From Actinomadura barringtoniae (lineage in GTDB: Bacteria > Actinomycetota > Actinomycetes > Streptosporangiales > Streptosporangiaceae): 64,000 bases of DNA. Of the stretch, positions 55,656-64,000 are shown in pieces; position 1 is the stretch's first letter; every line of letters starts with the position of its first letter. The stretch is from NCBI RefSeq assembly GCF_017573505.1, contig NZ_JAGEOJ010000002.1:310001-374000 (forward strand), written 5' to 3'. A program made the position numbers and the translations under genes. The notes under the pieces were generated by a model that was not told where the DNA came from, searched no databases, and worked only from the letters and a program-made list of their open reading frames with translations.

Positions 55656-57782
55656 TCAGGCGTTGGTGAGCTGCTTGTCGGCGCTCTGGTGGGTGGGGTC
55701 GCCGCCGTGCATGTCGATCTTGGGCAGCATCCGGTCGAGCCAGCCCGGCAGCCACCAGTTGGCCTTGCCCAGCAGCGACATCGTGGCGGGTACCAGTACG
55801 AGCCGTACCAGCGTGGCGTCCAGCGCGACCGCGACCGCCAGGCCCACGCCCATCTGCTTGATCACCAGGCCCGGGTCCAGCGCGAACCCGAGGAACACCG
55901 CGACCATGATCAGTGCCGCGCTGGAGATCACCCGGCCGGTCGCGCCCAGGCCCGTGGTGACCGAGCCGCGCGCGTCGCCGGTGCGCAGCCACTCCTCTCT
56001 GACCCGCGAGAGCAGGAACACCTCGTAGTCCATCGAGACGCCGAACAGCACCGCGAACATCAGCAGCAGGATGAAGCTGGACACCGGCACGCTGTGCGGC
56101 AACCCGAGCAGCTCGGCGCCCCACCCCCACTGGAAGATCGCGGTGAGCACGCCGTACGCGGCGCCGATCGACAGCAGGTTCATCGCGGCGGCCTTGAGCG
56201 GCGCGAGCAGCGACCTGAAGACGATCATCAGCATGACGAACGAGGTGGCCACCACGACGCCGATCACCGGCCAGAGCCGTTCACCGAGCACGCGGGAGAG
56301 GTCCACGTAGGCCGCCGTGTAGCCGGTGACCTCGGCCCCGTCGGGCAGTGCGTCCGCTCTGATCCGGTTGACCAGGTCGGTCACCTTCTCGTCCTGCGGG
56401 CCGAACTTCGGCGTCACCACGATGACCGCGGCGCTGCGGTCCGGGGCGTACTGAGGCGGCATGACCGCCGCGACGCCGTCGGTCTTGGCGAGCTTGGCGC
56501 CGACCGAGGGCAGCGCGTCCGGGGAGACCTTCTTCAGGTCGGCGGCGATGATCAGCGGCGCGTTGGCGCCCGGCCCGTACGCGGAGTCGATCAGGTCGTA
56601 CGCGCGCCGGACGGTGTTGGAGGTCGGCTCGCTGCTGGCGTCGCTCGGCCAGGTCCGCATGCCGATCGCGGGGGCGGCCAGCGTCAGCATCAGGATCAGC
56701 GCGGTCAGCAGCCAGGCCCAGGGGCGCCGCGCGACGTTGTCCGCCCACTTGCGCACCCGCGGGGAGTCGGCATGGATCACCGCGCCGGGCGCGCGGTCGC
56801 GCTTGCGCAGCACGCGGCGCCCGGCGAGGCCGAGGACGGCGGGCAGCAGGGTCACCGCGCTCGCCACGGTCGCGGCGACCACCAGGCCGGTGGCGAAGCC
56901 CATCGTGATGAAGACCGGGATGCGCGAGAGCACCAGGCCGCACAGCGCCAGCAGCACGGTGAACCCCGCGAAGATCACCGACTGGCCGGCGGTCGCGGTC
57001 GCCCGTCCGACCGACTCGGGCACGTCGAGCCCCTGCGCCAGGCCCTCGCGATGCCGGGTGAGGATGAAGAGCGCGTAGTCGATGCCGACGCCGAGGCCCA
57101 CCATGACGGCCAGGGTCGGCGCGGTGTTGGCCACGTCGGTGAACGCCGCCAGGATCGTGATCCCCGAGACCCCGGCGCCGAGCCCGGCGAGCGCGACCGC
57201 CAGCGGCAGCCCCGCCGCCACGATCGACCCGAACGCCAGGAAGAGGATCACCAGCGCCGCCACGATCCCGACCGACTCGGCCACGCCCCCGGGCGCGGTG
57301 ACGTTCTCGGGCACCTGCCCGCCGAACTCCACCTTGTAGCCGGCCGCCTTGAGATCCGTGGAGGCGTCCTTCAGATGATCCAGCGTCGTGCTCGGCGTCA
57401 GCTCGGTGACCGGGACGTCGTAGCGGACCGTGAGCATCGTCGTCCTGCCGTCCGCGCTCGGCGGTACGGCGTCGACCTCGCTCACGTGCGGCAGCTTCCG
57501 CATGTTCGCGCCCGCCGCCTGGACCTTGGCCTGATCGACCTTGCCCGCGTCGCTGTGGATCACCACGCGCCCGTCGGCCCCCGACAGCGCCGGGAAGCGT
57601 TCCTTCAGCAGATCGGTGGCCTCCTGGGACCCGGTCCCCTTCAGCCGGTAGTTGTCGTGCAGGGATCCCCCGGCGACGAAGGAGATCCCGGCCACGACCC
57701 CGACGACGAGGACCCAGACCGAGATGACCCGCCAGGGCCGCCGCGCGGAGGCGCTGCCCAGGCGATAGAGCAAACGAGACAT
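55656..57782 (-). CDS. MMPL/RND-family membrane transporter
   Basis: 708 residues, twelve helices in two repeats with two large extracytoplasmic loops. Seen: GSLHDNYRLKGTGSQEATDLLKERFP, GLGVGIDYALFILTRHREGLAQG in TM4-5, and GVSMDYEVFLLSRVREEW in the second half, the conserved Asp-Tyr pairs of MMPL proton relays. Related proteins export lipids or small hydrophobic compounds. ATG 57782 (MSRLLYRLGS) was chosen. It stands alone, bounded by repeats on both sides. Confidence 0.92.
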   Translation of the reverse strand: MSRLLYRLGSASARRPWRVISVWVLVVGVVAGISFVAGGSLHDNYRLKGTGSQEATDLLKERFPALSGADGRVVIHSDAGKVDQAKVQAAGANMRKLPHVSEVDAVPPSADGRTTMLTVRYDVPVTELTPSTTLDHLKDASTDLKAAGYKVEFGGQVPENVTAPGGVAESVGIVAALVILFLAFGSIVAAGLPLAVALAGLGAGVSGITILAAFTDVANTAPTLAVMVGLGVGIDYALFILTRHREGLAQGLDVPESVGRATATAGQSVIFAGFTVLLALCGLVLSRIPVFITMGFATGLVVAATVASAVTLLPAVLGLAGRRVLRKRDRAPGAVIHADSPRVRKWADNVARRPWAWLLTALILMLTLAAPAIGMRTWPSDASSEPTSNTVRRAYDLIDSAYGPGANAPLIIAADLKKVSPDALPSVGAKLAKTDGVAAVMPPQYAPDRSAAVIVVTPKFGPQDEKVTDLVNRIRADALPDGAEVTGYTAAYVDLSRVLGERLWPVIGVVVATSFVMLMIVFRSLLAPLKAAAMNLLSIGAAYGVLTAIFQWGWGAELLGLPHSVPVSSFILLLMFAVLFGVSMDYEVFLLSRVREEWLRTGDARGSVTTGLGATGRVISSAALIMVAVFLGFALDPGLVIKQMGVGLAVAVALDATLVRLVLVPATMSLLGKANWWLPGWLDRMLPKIDMHGGDPTHQSADKQLTNA

Positions 57783-57876
57783 CGATAACCCCAACCAGCG
57801 TCACGTCCAGTAGAGGTTCCGAGCGTGCCCCGGGGCTCTTGGCGCCCACTTGCCGCCGACTTGCGCTGTGCTTATT

Positions 57877-57926
57877 GAAAGCCCGGCCTACGGCCTCGCC
57901 TGGCGGCTCGGCCTAACCGAGCTTTC
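57877..57926 (-). repeat. Trailing module of family 2 copy C
   Basis: GAAAGC and GCTTTC close this segment as a hairpin. Inside, on the minus strand, GCCGAGCCGCCAGGCGAGGC (57895-57914) matches 6871-6890 except for one base. Its place after the constant frame is the same as in copies A and B. Confidence 0.82.
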
Positions 57927-57994
57927 GGCGAGCGCTGCATCGCTTCGCGATCTAGCCTCGTTCCTCGGCTAGACCTTCGGACGCGCTCGCGCGG
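57927..57994 (-). repeat. Family 2 structured repeat, copy C (inverted)
   Basis: Read on the minus strand it has GCGAGCGCG then ATCGCGAAGCGATG and GCGCTCGCC, as in copies A and B. GCGAGCGC (57928-57935) pairs with 57983-57990. The inner stem TCTAGCC/GGCTAGA (57951-57957 with 57967-57973) is shorter and unrelated in sequence to A and B. It lies between the divergent MMPL and deaminase-like genes. Confidence 0.88.
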
Positions 57995-58032
57995 TGGCTG
58001 ATCGCTTGCGAACACGCCCTAGGCTTGGGGCC

Positions 58033-58368
58033 GTGAGCGAGCTGAACGCCGAGGACGCGAAGATCATCACGTTGGCCAGGGCGGCGCGCGCCCGTACGGG
58101 CGCGGCCGAGGGTGCGGCGGTACGGGACGAGACCGGCCGGACCTACTCGGCGACGAGCGTCGATCTGCCGTCGCTGAAGCTGACCGCGCTGCAGGTCGCG
58201 GTCGCGATGGCGGTGTCCAGCGGCGCCGAGGACCTGGAGGCGGCGGCCCTGGTCACCGCGGACGAGACCGCCCGCGAGTCCGACGTGGCCGCCGTCCGCG
58301 ACGTCGGGTCCAAGGCCCCGGTGCTGGTCGCGGGCCCCGACGGGGCCCTGCGCACGACCGTCGCCTAG
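58033..58368 (+). CDS. Degenerate cytidine deaminase-like protein
   Basis: 111 residues from GTG 58033. Fold order resembles cytidine deaminase: an N-terminal helix (EDAKIITLARAARARTG), strand AAVRDETGRTYSATSVDLPSLKLTALQVAVAMAVSSGA, then the remaining strands. However, the zinc ligands are absent: no HAE or CAE motif and no PCxxC, indeed no cysteine at all. In related actinomycetes a cytidine-deaminase-like gene lies near era and the hemolysin gene, supporting homology. It is unlikely to deaminate; a structural or regulatory role is possible. Confidence 0.75.
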   Translation: MSELNAEDAKIITLARAARARTGAAEGAAVRDETGRTYSATSVDLPSLKLTALQVAVAMAVSSGAEDLEAAALVTADETARESDVAAVRDVGSKAPVLVAGPDGALRTTVA

Positions 58369-58386
58369 CCGGTCACTCCCAGCCGG

Positions 58387-59358
58387 TCACTCCTGGTCGT
58401 CGCCCTGGTGGTGGCGATGGTGCTTCTTGTGCTTGTGGGCACGGTGCACGGGCACGGGAGCCTTGGTGTCGTCCAGGGTGAGCTTCCCGGCGTGCACGGC
58501 GCGCAGCTTGGTGAGCGCCTTGGCGGCCACGCCCTCGGCGACCCCGGCCCCGGCCGGTGAGTCGAACGCGCCAGGCGCGTCGACCACGAGCAGGTCGTCG
58601 CCGACCGCCGCCATGATCACGTCGATGCCGATGCCGTCGCGCTGGTCGGCGTAGCGGATCGCCAGCGCGCCCTTCAGGGCCTTCGGCCGGAGCACGCCCG
58701 CGCGGCGCATCCGCAGCTCTCCTGCGGGCCTGGCGGGCGGCGCGGCCTCGTCGTGCTTGTGGCGGTGGCGGCGCTTGTGGTGGCCGCCGTTCTCGTCCTG
58801 GTCGTCGGCGCTGAGCTGGTCGGCGCTCACGCCGCCGTCACCGCTCGCGTCGGCGGACTGATCATCGCCGGACTGATCGTCGTCGTCGCTCGCGCCGCCG
58901 TCGCCGTCGCTGTCGGCCCCCGGGCCGTCCGCGGCGACCATCATCCGCGGGCACTTCGCGGCGGCCGTACGGGCCTGGGCGATGCGCTGCGCGGCCATGC
59001 CGGGCGGCAGGTGGAACACGTGCTGGGCGAGGCTGGAGACCGGCTGGGCGCGGTAGAACACCGCGTGCGCCTGCGGCGCGTCGCCCGCGCCGTCGAGATC
59101 CTTGGACTCGTCCGCGTCGGCCAGCTCCAGCAGCCGGGCGCAGTCCGGGTCGGCCGGACGCAGCCCCTGGAAGACCCGCTGGTTCTCCGCGGGCGCGTAG
59201 CCCGCGGGCAGATCACGGTCCGACAGCACTGCGGCGGCCATGCTGGCCGCCGGCTTGACGGCGGCCGGTGGAGGCCCTTCCTGCCCGCAGCCGGCGACCA
59301 CCACGGACAGTGTGGTGGCGGCGGTCGCGAGCAGGGTCCCCCGAACGATGCGCGACAT
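58387..59358 (-). CDS. Lipoprotein with acidic and His-rich low-complexity regions
   Basis: 323 residues. Signal peptide with lipobox VVAGCGQ. Residues 30-145 and 205-295 form a split conserved-looking domain (LSDRDLPAGYAP, IRYADQRDGIGIDVIMAAVGDDLLVV). Between them is an Asp/Ser/Gly-rich stretch of about 50 residues followed by GGHHKRRHRHKHDE, and the tail is HRAHKHKKHHRHHQGDDQE. The histidine clusters could bind metal. Family not identified; the split domain resembles small mycobacterial-type lipoproteins. Confidence 0.72.
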   Translation of the reverse strand: MSRIVRGTLLATAATTLSVVVAGCGQEGPPPAAVKPAASMAAAVLSDRDLPAGYAPAENQRVFQGLRPADPDCARLLELADADESKDLDGAGDAPQAHAVFYRAQPVSSLAQHVFHLPPGMAAQRIAQARTAAAKCPRMMVAADGPGADSDGDGGASDDDDQSGDDQSADASGDGGVSADQLSADDQDENGGHHKRRHRHKHDEAAPPARPAGELRMRRAGVLRPKALKGALAIRYADQRDGIGIDVIMAAVGDDLLVVDAPGAFDSPAGAGVAEGVAAKALTKLRAVHAGKLTLDDTKAPVPVHRAHKHKKHHRHHQGDDQE

Positions 59359-59410
59359 GAGATCCCCCCGAATCCCTCAGCGCACATGATCGTTCCCAAA
59401 GGGTCACCGA

Positions 59411-60718
59411 CTACACCTGGTCGCTGACCTCCGGCCGCTCCTTCGAGGGCTGGGGAACCCTCCTGACCAGCACCGATCCGATCCGGTTGCGGCGCCCGGC
59501 GATGCCCTCGGCCGTCAGCGCCAGCCCCGCCACCTCGGCGGTGGACGACTCGATCGGGACGCGGCCGAGCGCGTGCGCCAGCAGGCCGCCCACGGTCTCG
59601 ACCTCCTCGACCTCGATCTCGCGCCCGAACAGCTCGGCGAGGTCCTCGACCGGCAGCCGCGCGGTGACGCGGGCGGTGTCGTCGTCCAGCCACTCCACCC
59701 GGGGCGCCTCGACGTCGTACTCGTCGGCGATCTCGCCCACGATCTCCTCGAGGATGTCCTCGATGGTGACCAGCCCGGCGGTGCCGCCGTACTCGTCGAT
59801 CACGATGGCCACGTGGATCTGCCGCGCCTGCATCTCGCGCAGCAGCTCGTCGATCGGCTTGCTGTCGGGAACGTAGGTGGCCGGGCGCATCACCGACTCG
59901 ACCCGCTCGACCGTCTCGACCTCGCGGTTCTCGTGGCTGCGCCGGACGATGTCCTTCAGGTAGGCGATGCCGACGACGTCGTCCTCGTTCTCGCCGACCA
60001 CCGGGATCCGCGAGAACCCGCTGCGCAGCGCCAGCGACATGGCCTGGCGCAGCGTCTTGCCGCGTTCGATGAACACGATGTCGGTGCGCGGCACCATGAC
60101 CTCGCGGACGATGGTGTCGCCGAGCTCGAAGACCGAGTGGATCATCTCCCGCTCGTCCGGCTCGATCATGCTGCGCTGCTCGGCCAGGTCGACCAGGTCC
60201 CTGAGCTCGGCCTCGGAGGCGAACGGGCCCTCGCGGAACCCCTTGCCCGGCGTCAGCGCGTTCCCCAGCAGGATCAGCAGCTTGGGCAGCGGCCCGAACA
60301 CCCGGGTCACCGGGGCCATGATCGCCGCGCCGGCCAGCGCGATCCGGTCGGCGTGCTGCAGCCCCAGCGTGCGCGGCCCGACCCCGACCACGACGTAGCT
60401 GACCACGATCATGATCACCGCGGCCGTGACGTAGGCGCCCCACGTCTCGTCCAGCCAGGCGATGCACAGGTCCGCCACGATCACGGTCGCCGCCAGCTCG
60501 CAGCTGATCCGCAGCAGCAGGATCATGTTGAGGTAGCGGGCCGGGTCGGCGACCACCTCGGCCAGCCGCGGCGCCCCGCGCCGCCTCTCCCGGACCAGTT
60601 CCTCGACCCGCACGCGCGACACCCGCGCCAGCGCCGCCTCGGCGCCCGCGAGCAGCCCCGCCAGAACGACCAGGCCCGCCGCCAGGGCGAGCAGCCAGAT
60701 CTGCTGCGTGCTCACCAC
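59411..60718 (-). CDS. Hemolysin-family (CorC/HlyC) CNNM plus CBS domain protein
   Basis: 435 residues: an N-terminal DUF21/CNNM membrane domain with about four helices (1-200), two CBS domains (about 215-335, with MVPRTDIVFIERGKTL and HVAIVIDEYGGTAGLVTIEDILEEIVGEI), and a C-terminal CorC_HlyC domain. Proteins of this type are linked to Mg2+ or other cation efflux rather than haemolysis. It lies 85 bp downstream of ybeY in the conserved phoH-ybeY-hemolysin order. Confidence 0.94.
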   Translation of the reverse strand: MVSTQQIWLLALAAGLVVLAGLLAGAEAALARVSRVRVEELVRERRRGAPRLAEVVADPARYLNMILLLRISCELAATVIVADLCIAWLDETWGAYVTAAVIMIVVSYVVVGVGPRTLGLQHADRIALAGAAIMAPVTRVFGPLPKLLILLGNALTPGKGFREGPFASEAELRDLVDLAEQRSMIEPDEREMIHSVFELGDTIVREVMVPRTDIVFIERGKTLRQAMSLALRSGFSRIPVVGENEDDVVGIAYLKDIVRRSHENREVETVERVESVMRPATYVPDSKPIDELLREMQARQIHVAIVIDEYGGTAGLVTIEDILEEIVGEIADEYDVEAPRVEWLDDDTARVTARLPVEDLAELFGREIEVEEVETVGGLLAHALGRVPIESSTAEVAGLALTAEGIAGRRNRIGSVLVRRVPQPSKERPEVSDQV

Positions 60719-60803
60719 CGTCCTCCAGCCCCCGCCCGGACGCCTGTCAACGGACGAGCTCGGCCCGGCTCACATTCTCCAGTCCCCTTTAAGGGAAGAG
60801 AGA

Positions 60804-61283
60804 TCATGGCTTGCGCTTCTCCTGCCAGGAGGCGAGCAGCTCGGCCTGGAGACCGAACATCTCCTTGTGCTCCTCGGGCTCGGCGTGGTCGTAGCCGAGC
60901 AGGTGCAGGATGCCGTGCGTGCACAGCAGCTCCAGCTCGTCCTGCGTCGAGTGGCCCGCCTTGGCGCCCTGGCGTTCGGCGACTGCGGGACACAGCACCA
61001 CGTCGCCGAGCAGCGCCGGATCGGACTCCTCGTCGTCGGCGCCGCCGCCCGAGCCGGGCTGGCCGGGGCGCAGCTCGTCCATCGGGAAGGCCAGCACGTC
61101 GGTCGGCCCGGGCTCGCCCATCCACTTCTCGTGGAGCTCGCTCATCGCCGGCTCGTCCACCAGCAGCAGCGACAGCTCGGCCAGCGGATGCACGCGCATG
61201 CCGTCCAGGACGTGCCGGGCGAGGTCGACCAGGTCCTTCTCGCCGACCGGCACGCCCGACTCGTTCAACACCTCGATGCTCAT
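60804..61283 (-). CDS. ybeY: Endoribonuclease YbeY
   Basis: 159 residues. Zinc-dependent RNase involved in 16S rRNA 3'-end maturation and ribosome quality control. Catalytic zinc motif [11 protein letters not shown] near residues 123-133. An insertion [16 protein letters not shown] (about 73-88) follows [10 protein letters not shown], longer than in short homologues. ATG lies directly after the phoH stop. Confidence 0.96.
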   Translation of the reverse strand: MSIEVLNESGVPVGEKDLVDLARHVLDGMRVHPLAELSLLLVDEPAMSELHEKWMGEPGPTDVLAFPMDELRPGQPGSGGGADDEESDPALLGDVVLCPAVAERQGAKAGHSTQDELELLCTHGILHLLGYDHAEPEEHKEMFGLQAELLASWQEKRKP

Positions 61284-62339
<1,056 letters not shown>

Positions 62340-62537
62340 CAGCCGGGCCTTGCGGCCTCTCCGACCTGCCTTCTGTCTGCTCCGGTTGTCCAGCGTCTGA
62401 CTGATTCCATGATACTGGGGACCGGTGACATCCCGCGGCCCCATTTATTCGCGTGAGCGCGCGCGAACCGGCCGCCCCGGCCGGACGGCGCGTTCATTAC
62501 GTGTGCGGAACCGTGCCACCCGAGCACGGTACGGCCC

Positions 62538-62882
62538 CTATCCGGGCGGCCAGTTGAGGCCACGTCCGCCCAGAACATGGGCGTGCACGTGGAAGACCGT
62601 CTGGCCCGCGCCGGAGCCGGTGTTGAACACGACCCGGTAGCCGCTGTCGGCGACCCCGTCGCCCTCCGCGACCGCGTGGGCCTCCCGGAGAACGGCCGCC
62701 AGAAGATCGGCGTCGGCCGCCGCCAGCTCGCCCACGTTCGGGTGGTGGTCCTTCGGAATGACCAGCACATGCGTCGGGGCCTGCGGATTGATGTCGCGGA
62801 ACGCGAGCGTCCTGTCGGTCTCCCGGACGACCTTCGCGGGCACTTCCCCTGAAACGATCTTGCAGAACAGGCAGTCCGTCAT
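62538..62882 (-). CDS. HIT-family nucleotide-binding protein (HinT-like)
   Basis: 114 residues. Histidine triad HVHAHVLGG near residue 102 and N-terminal CLFCKIVSGEVPAKVV with a CxxC zinc pair. Family members hydrolyse nucleoside phosphoramidates and AMP-lysine type compounds. ATG 62882. The 198-bp gap to phoH holds no clear element. Confidence 0.94.
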   Translation of the reverse strand: MTDCLFCKIVSGEVPAKVVRETDRTLAFRDINPQAPTHVLVIPKDHHPNVGELAAADADLLAAVLREAHAVAEGDGVADSGYRVVFNTGSGAGQTVFHVHAHVLGGRGLNWPPG

Positions 62883-63169
62883 CTGTCTCGTTCCCCTCCC
62901 GTTCCCCTCCACCGGCGGACCCGCGAATCCTATCGATGCCCAGTGGTGACGTAGATTGCACCACCCCTCGCCAGGTAAGGTTCGCTGATCAACCTGCGAG
63001 GGTTCGGCGGCATTTCCGCCGTTCTCTCGTTAAGGTTGCAACTCAGGCGTTCCCCCCGGGCCTGAAGCACTTGCGCCCTGTTGCTTCACCGGAGCGGGTT
63101 CGCCCATCCACGCCGTACCGAGGCGACCATCCGAAAGGGTGGCCGGGGGACGGCAAAGGCGGCGGATAG

Positions 63170-63781
63170 GTGACTGAGGCAAGACAGAACATGCCCTTTC
63201 GTAAACCCGACGATGAGGGTGCGCGTCCTACTGACGTGACCGAGACCCTCGTGGCCAGGGGCACTGTTGCCGGGGCCGTGGCCGTCGCCTGGGATGCCGA
63301 CCAGGCGGTGACAGCCCTCTACAGCGCCAACTATCGCTCGCTCGTACGCCTTGCGGCCATGCTGGTGCGCGACGCGGGCACGGCCGAAGAGGTCGTCCAG
63401 GACGCGTTCGTCGCCATGCATGGCGGATGGCGGCGTCTGCGCGACCCGGACAAGGCCCTGTCCTACCTGCGCCAGTCGGTGGTCAACAGGTCACGGTCGG
63501 TGCTGCGACACCGCGCTGTGGTGGAGAAGTACGCCCCCAAGGGGCTTCCGGACGCGCCCAGCGCGGAGGCCGGGGCCATCGGCGAGCTCGAACGCTCGGC
63601 GGTGGTCAAGGCGCTGCACAAGCTCCCCAACCGGCAGCGCGAAGCGCTCGTGCTCCGGTACTACGCCGACCTGTCCGAAGCCGAGATCGCCCACGCCATG
63701 GGGATCAGCCGCGGCGCCGTGAAGAGTCACACGGCCCGGGGCATGGCAGCGCTACGCAATGTGTTGGAGCAGTTCTCATGA
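63170..63781 (+). CDS. SigE-family RNA polymerase sigma factor (ECF)
   Basis: 203 residues with an unusual 50-residue N-terminal extension. Region 2: ALYSANYRSLVRLAAMLVRDAGTAEEVVQDAFVAMHGGW; region 4: LPNRQREALVLRYYADLSEAEIAHAMGISRGAVKSHTARGMAAL. It directs transcription of an unknown regulon, probably stress or envelope related. GTG 63170 used; ATG 63191 is an alternative. The 287-bp upstream gap contains only a small GGCGG/CCGCC dyad near 63007. Confidence 0.92.
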   Translation: MTEARQNMPFRKPDDEGARPTDVTETLVARGTVAGAVAVAWDADQAVTALYSANYRSLVRLAAMLVRDAGTAEEVVQDAFVAMHGGWRRLRDPDKALSYLRQSVVNRSRSVLRHRAVVEKYAPKGLPDAPSAEAGAIGELERSAVVKALHKLPNRQREALVLRYYADLSEAEIAHAMGISRGAVKSHTARGMAALRNVLEQFS

Positions 63782-64000
63782 CCACCGATCCCCACGAGGA
63801 GCACGGCGAGATCCTGCGCCGCGCCCTGAACGCGGAGGCGGACACGGTCATCCCATCCGTCGACGGCCTGGACCAGATCCGGGCCCGCATCGAGCAACGC
63901 CGGCAACGGCGTTTCGGATGGGCCTGGTTCACCGCCGGTTGGGCGCGTCCCATCCTGGCCGTCGGTGCCGCCGTCGCCATCGCCGGCGTCGGTGTCTCCG
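63778..64000 (+). CDS. Membrane protein coupled to the sigma factor (putative anti-sigma), partial
   Basis: The ATG overlaps the sigma-factor stop (ATGA), so the two are co-translated. The visible 74 residues have an acidic N-terminus, an Arg/Gln-rich helix (IRARIEQRRQRRFGWAWF) and the start of a transmembrane helix (PILAVGAAVAIAGVGVS). The position is typical of a membrane-bound regulator of the sigma factor. No zinc-finger HxxxCxxC is visible. The rest lies beyond the window. Confidence 0.7.
   Translation, partial: MTTDPHEEHGEILRRALNAEADTVIPSVDGLDQIRARIEQRRQRRFGWAWFTAGWARPILAVGAAVAIAGVGVS

Overview
The window is a high-GC chromosome segment with dense short-gap operons, many GTG/TTG starts, overlapping ATGA/GTGA junctions and lipoprotein or Ala-rich signal peptides. 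The gene families (decaprenyl-type UppS, AfsR-like regulator, SigE-family sigma factor, DUF1906 secreted protein, emfourin/protealysin pair, caspase with an EACC1-like partner) and the era-recO-uppS / phoH-ybeY-hemolysin-era blocks point to a filamentous actinomycete. Streptosporangiales (Actinomadura-like) is my best guess, by inference only. I see no tRNA, rRNA, CRISPR array, prophage or insertion sequence.

Layout. 1-9.6 kb: partial oligopeptide-binding lipoprotein, GtrA and MFS membrane proteins, ferredoxin reductase, dGTPase, YdcF-like protein, pyruvate phosphate dikinase (ppdK). 9.8-15 kb: GH15 glucoamylase/trehalase, a broken 5'-nucleotidase, a Uma2-type protein, and twin secreted proteins with duplicated upstream regions. 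15-18.8 kb: glycyl-tRNA synthetase, secreted DUF1906 protein, small monooxygenase, small membrane protein. 18.8-21.7 kb: zinc uptake operon znuA-znuC-znuB-zur behind a Zur-box-like palindrome. 21.9-25.9 kb: secreted M4 protease, OsmC protein, ABC-F ATPase and a 47-residue protein. 26-29 kb: enoyl-CoA hydratase, acyl-CoA ligase and TetR regulator behind a 22-bp palindrome. 29-32.2 kb: a two-gene conflict-type module of a caspase-like/TPR-like protein and an EACC1-like partner. 32.2-36.1 kb: TauD-like dioxygenase, uppS, recO, then an intracellular protealysin-like M4 protease with its emfourin-like inhibitor. 36.2-42.2 kb: alpha-glucoside locus (GH13, two permeases, binding protein, LacI). 42.4-49 kb: leuA with a leucine leader peptide and attenuator, then the complete urea transporter urtABCDE. 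49.2-55.5 kb: DDAH-like hydrolase with a TerB-like protein, membrane protein, era, AfsR-like regulator. 55.6-64 kb: MMPL transporter, degenerate cytidine deaminase, His-rich lipoprotein, CBS-domain hemolysin family protein, ybeY, phoH, HIT protein, SigE-family sigma factor with a partial partner.

The least explained structure is two families of dispersed intergenic palindromes, three copies each. Family 1 (1437-1501, 36177-36241, 55580-55644) is a 65-bp hairpin with exact 25-15-25 geometry, unrelated loops and one compensating base-pair swap. Family 2 (6768-6853, 14970-15055 and inverted at 57927-57994) keeps a constant outer frame, while the inner stem has a different sequence in every copy yet still pairs. 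Such compensation argues for selection on folded DNA or RNA. One family 2 copy supplies the last codons of ppdK. Together with the caspase/EACC1 pair and the twin secreted proteins, these are the items I would pursue as possibly undescribed.
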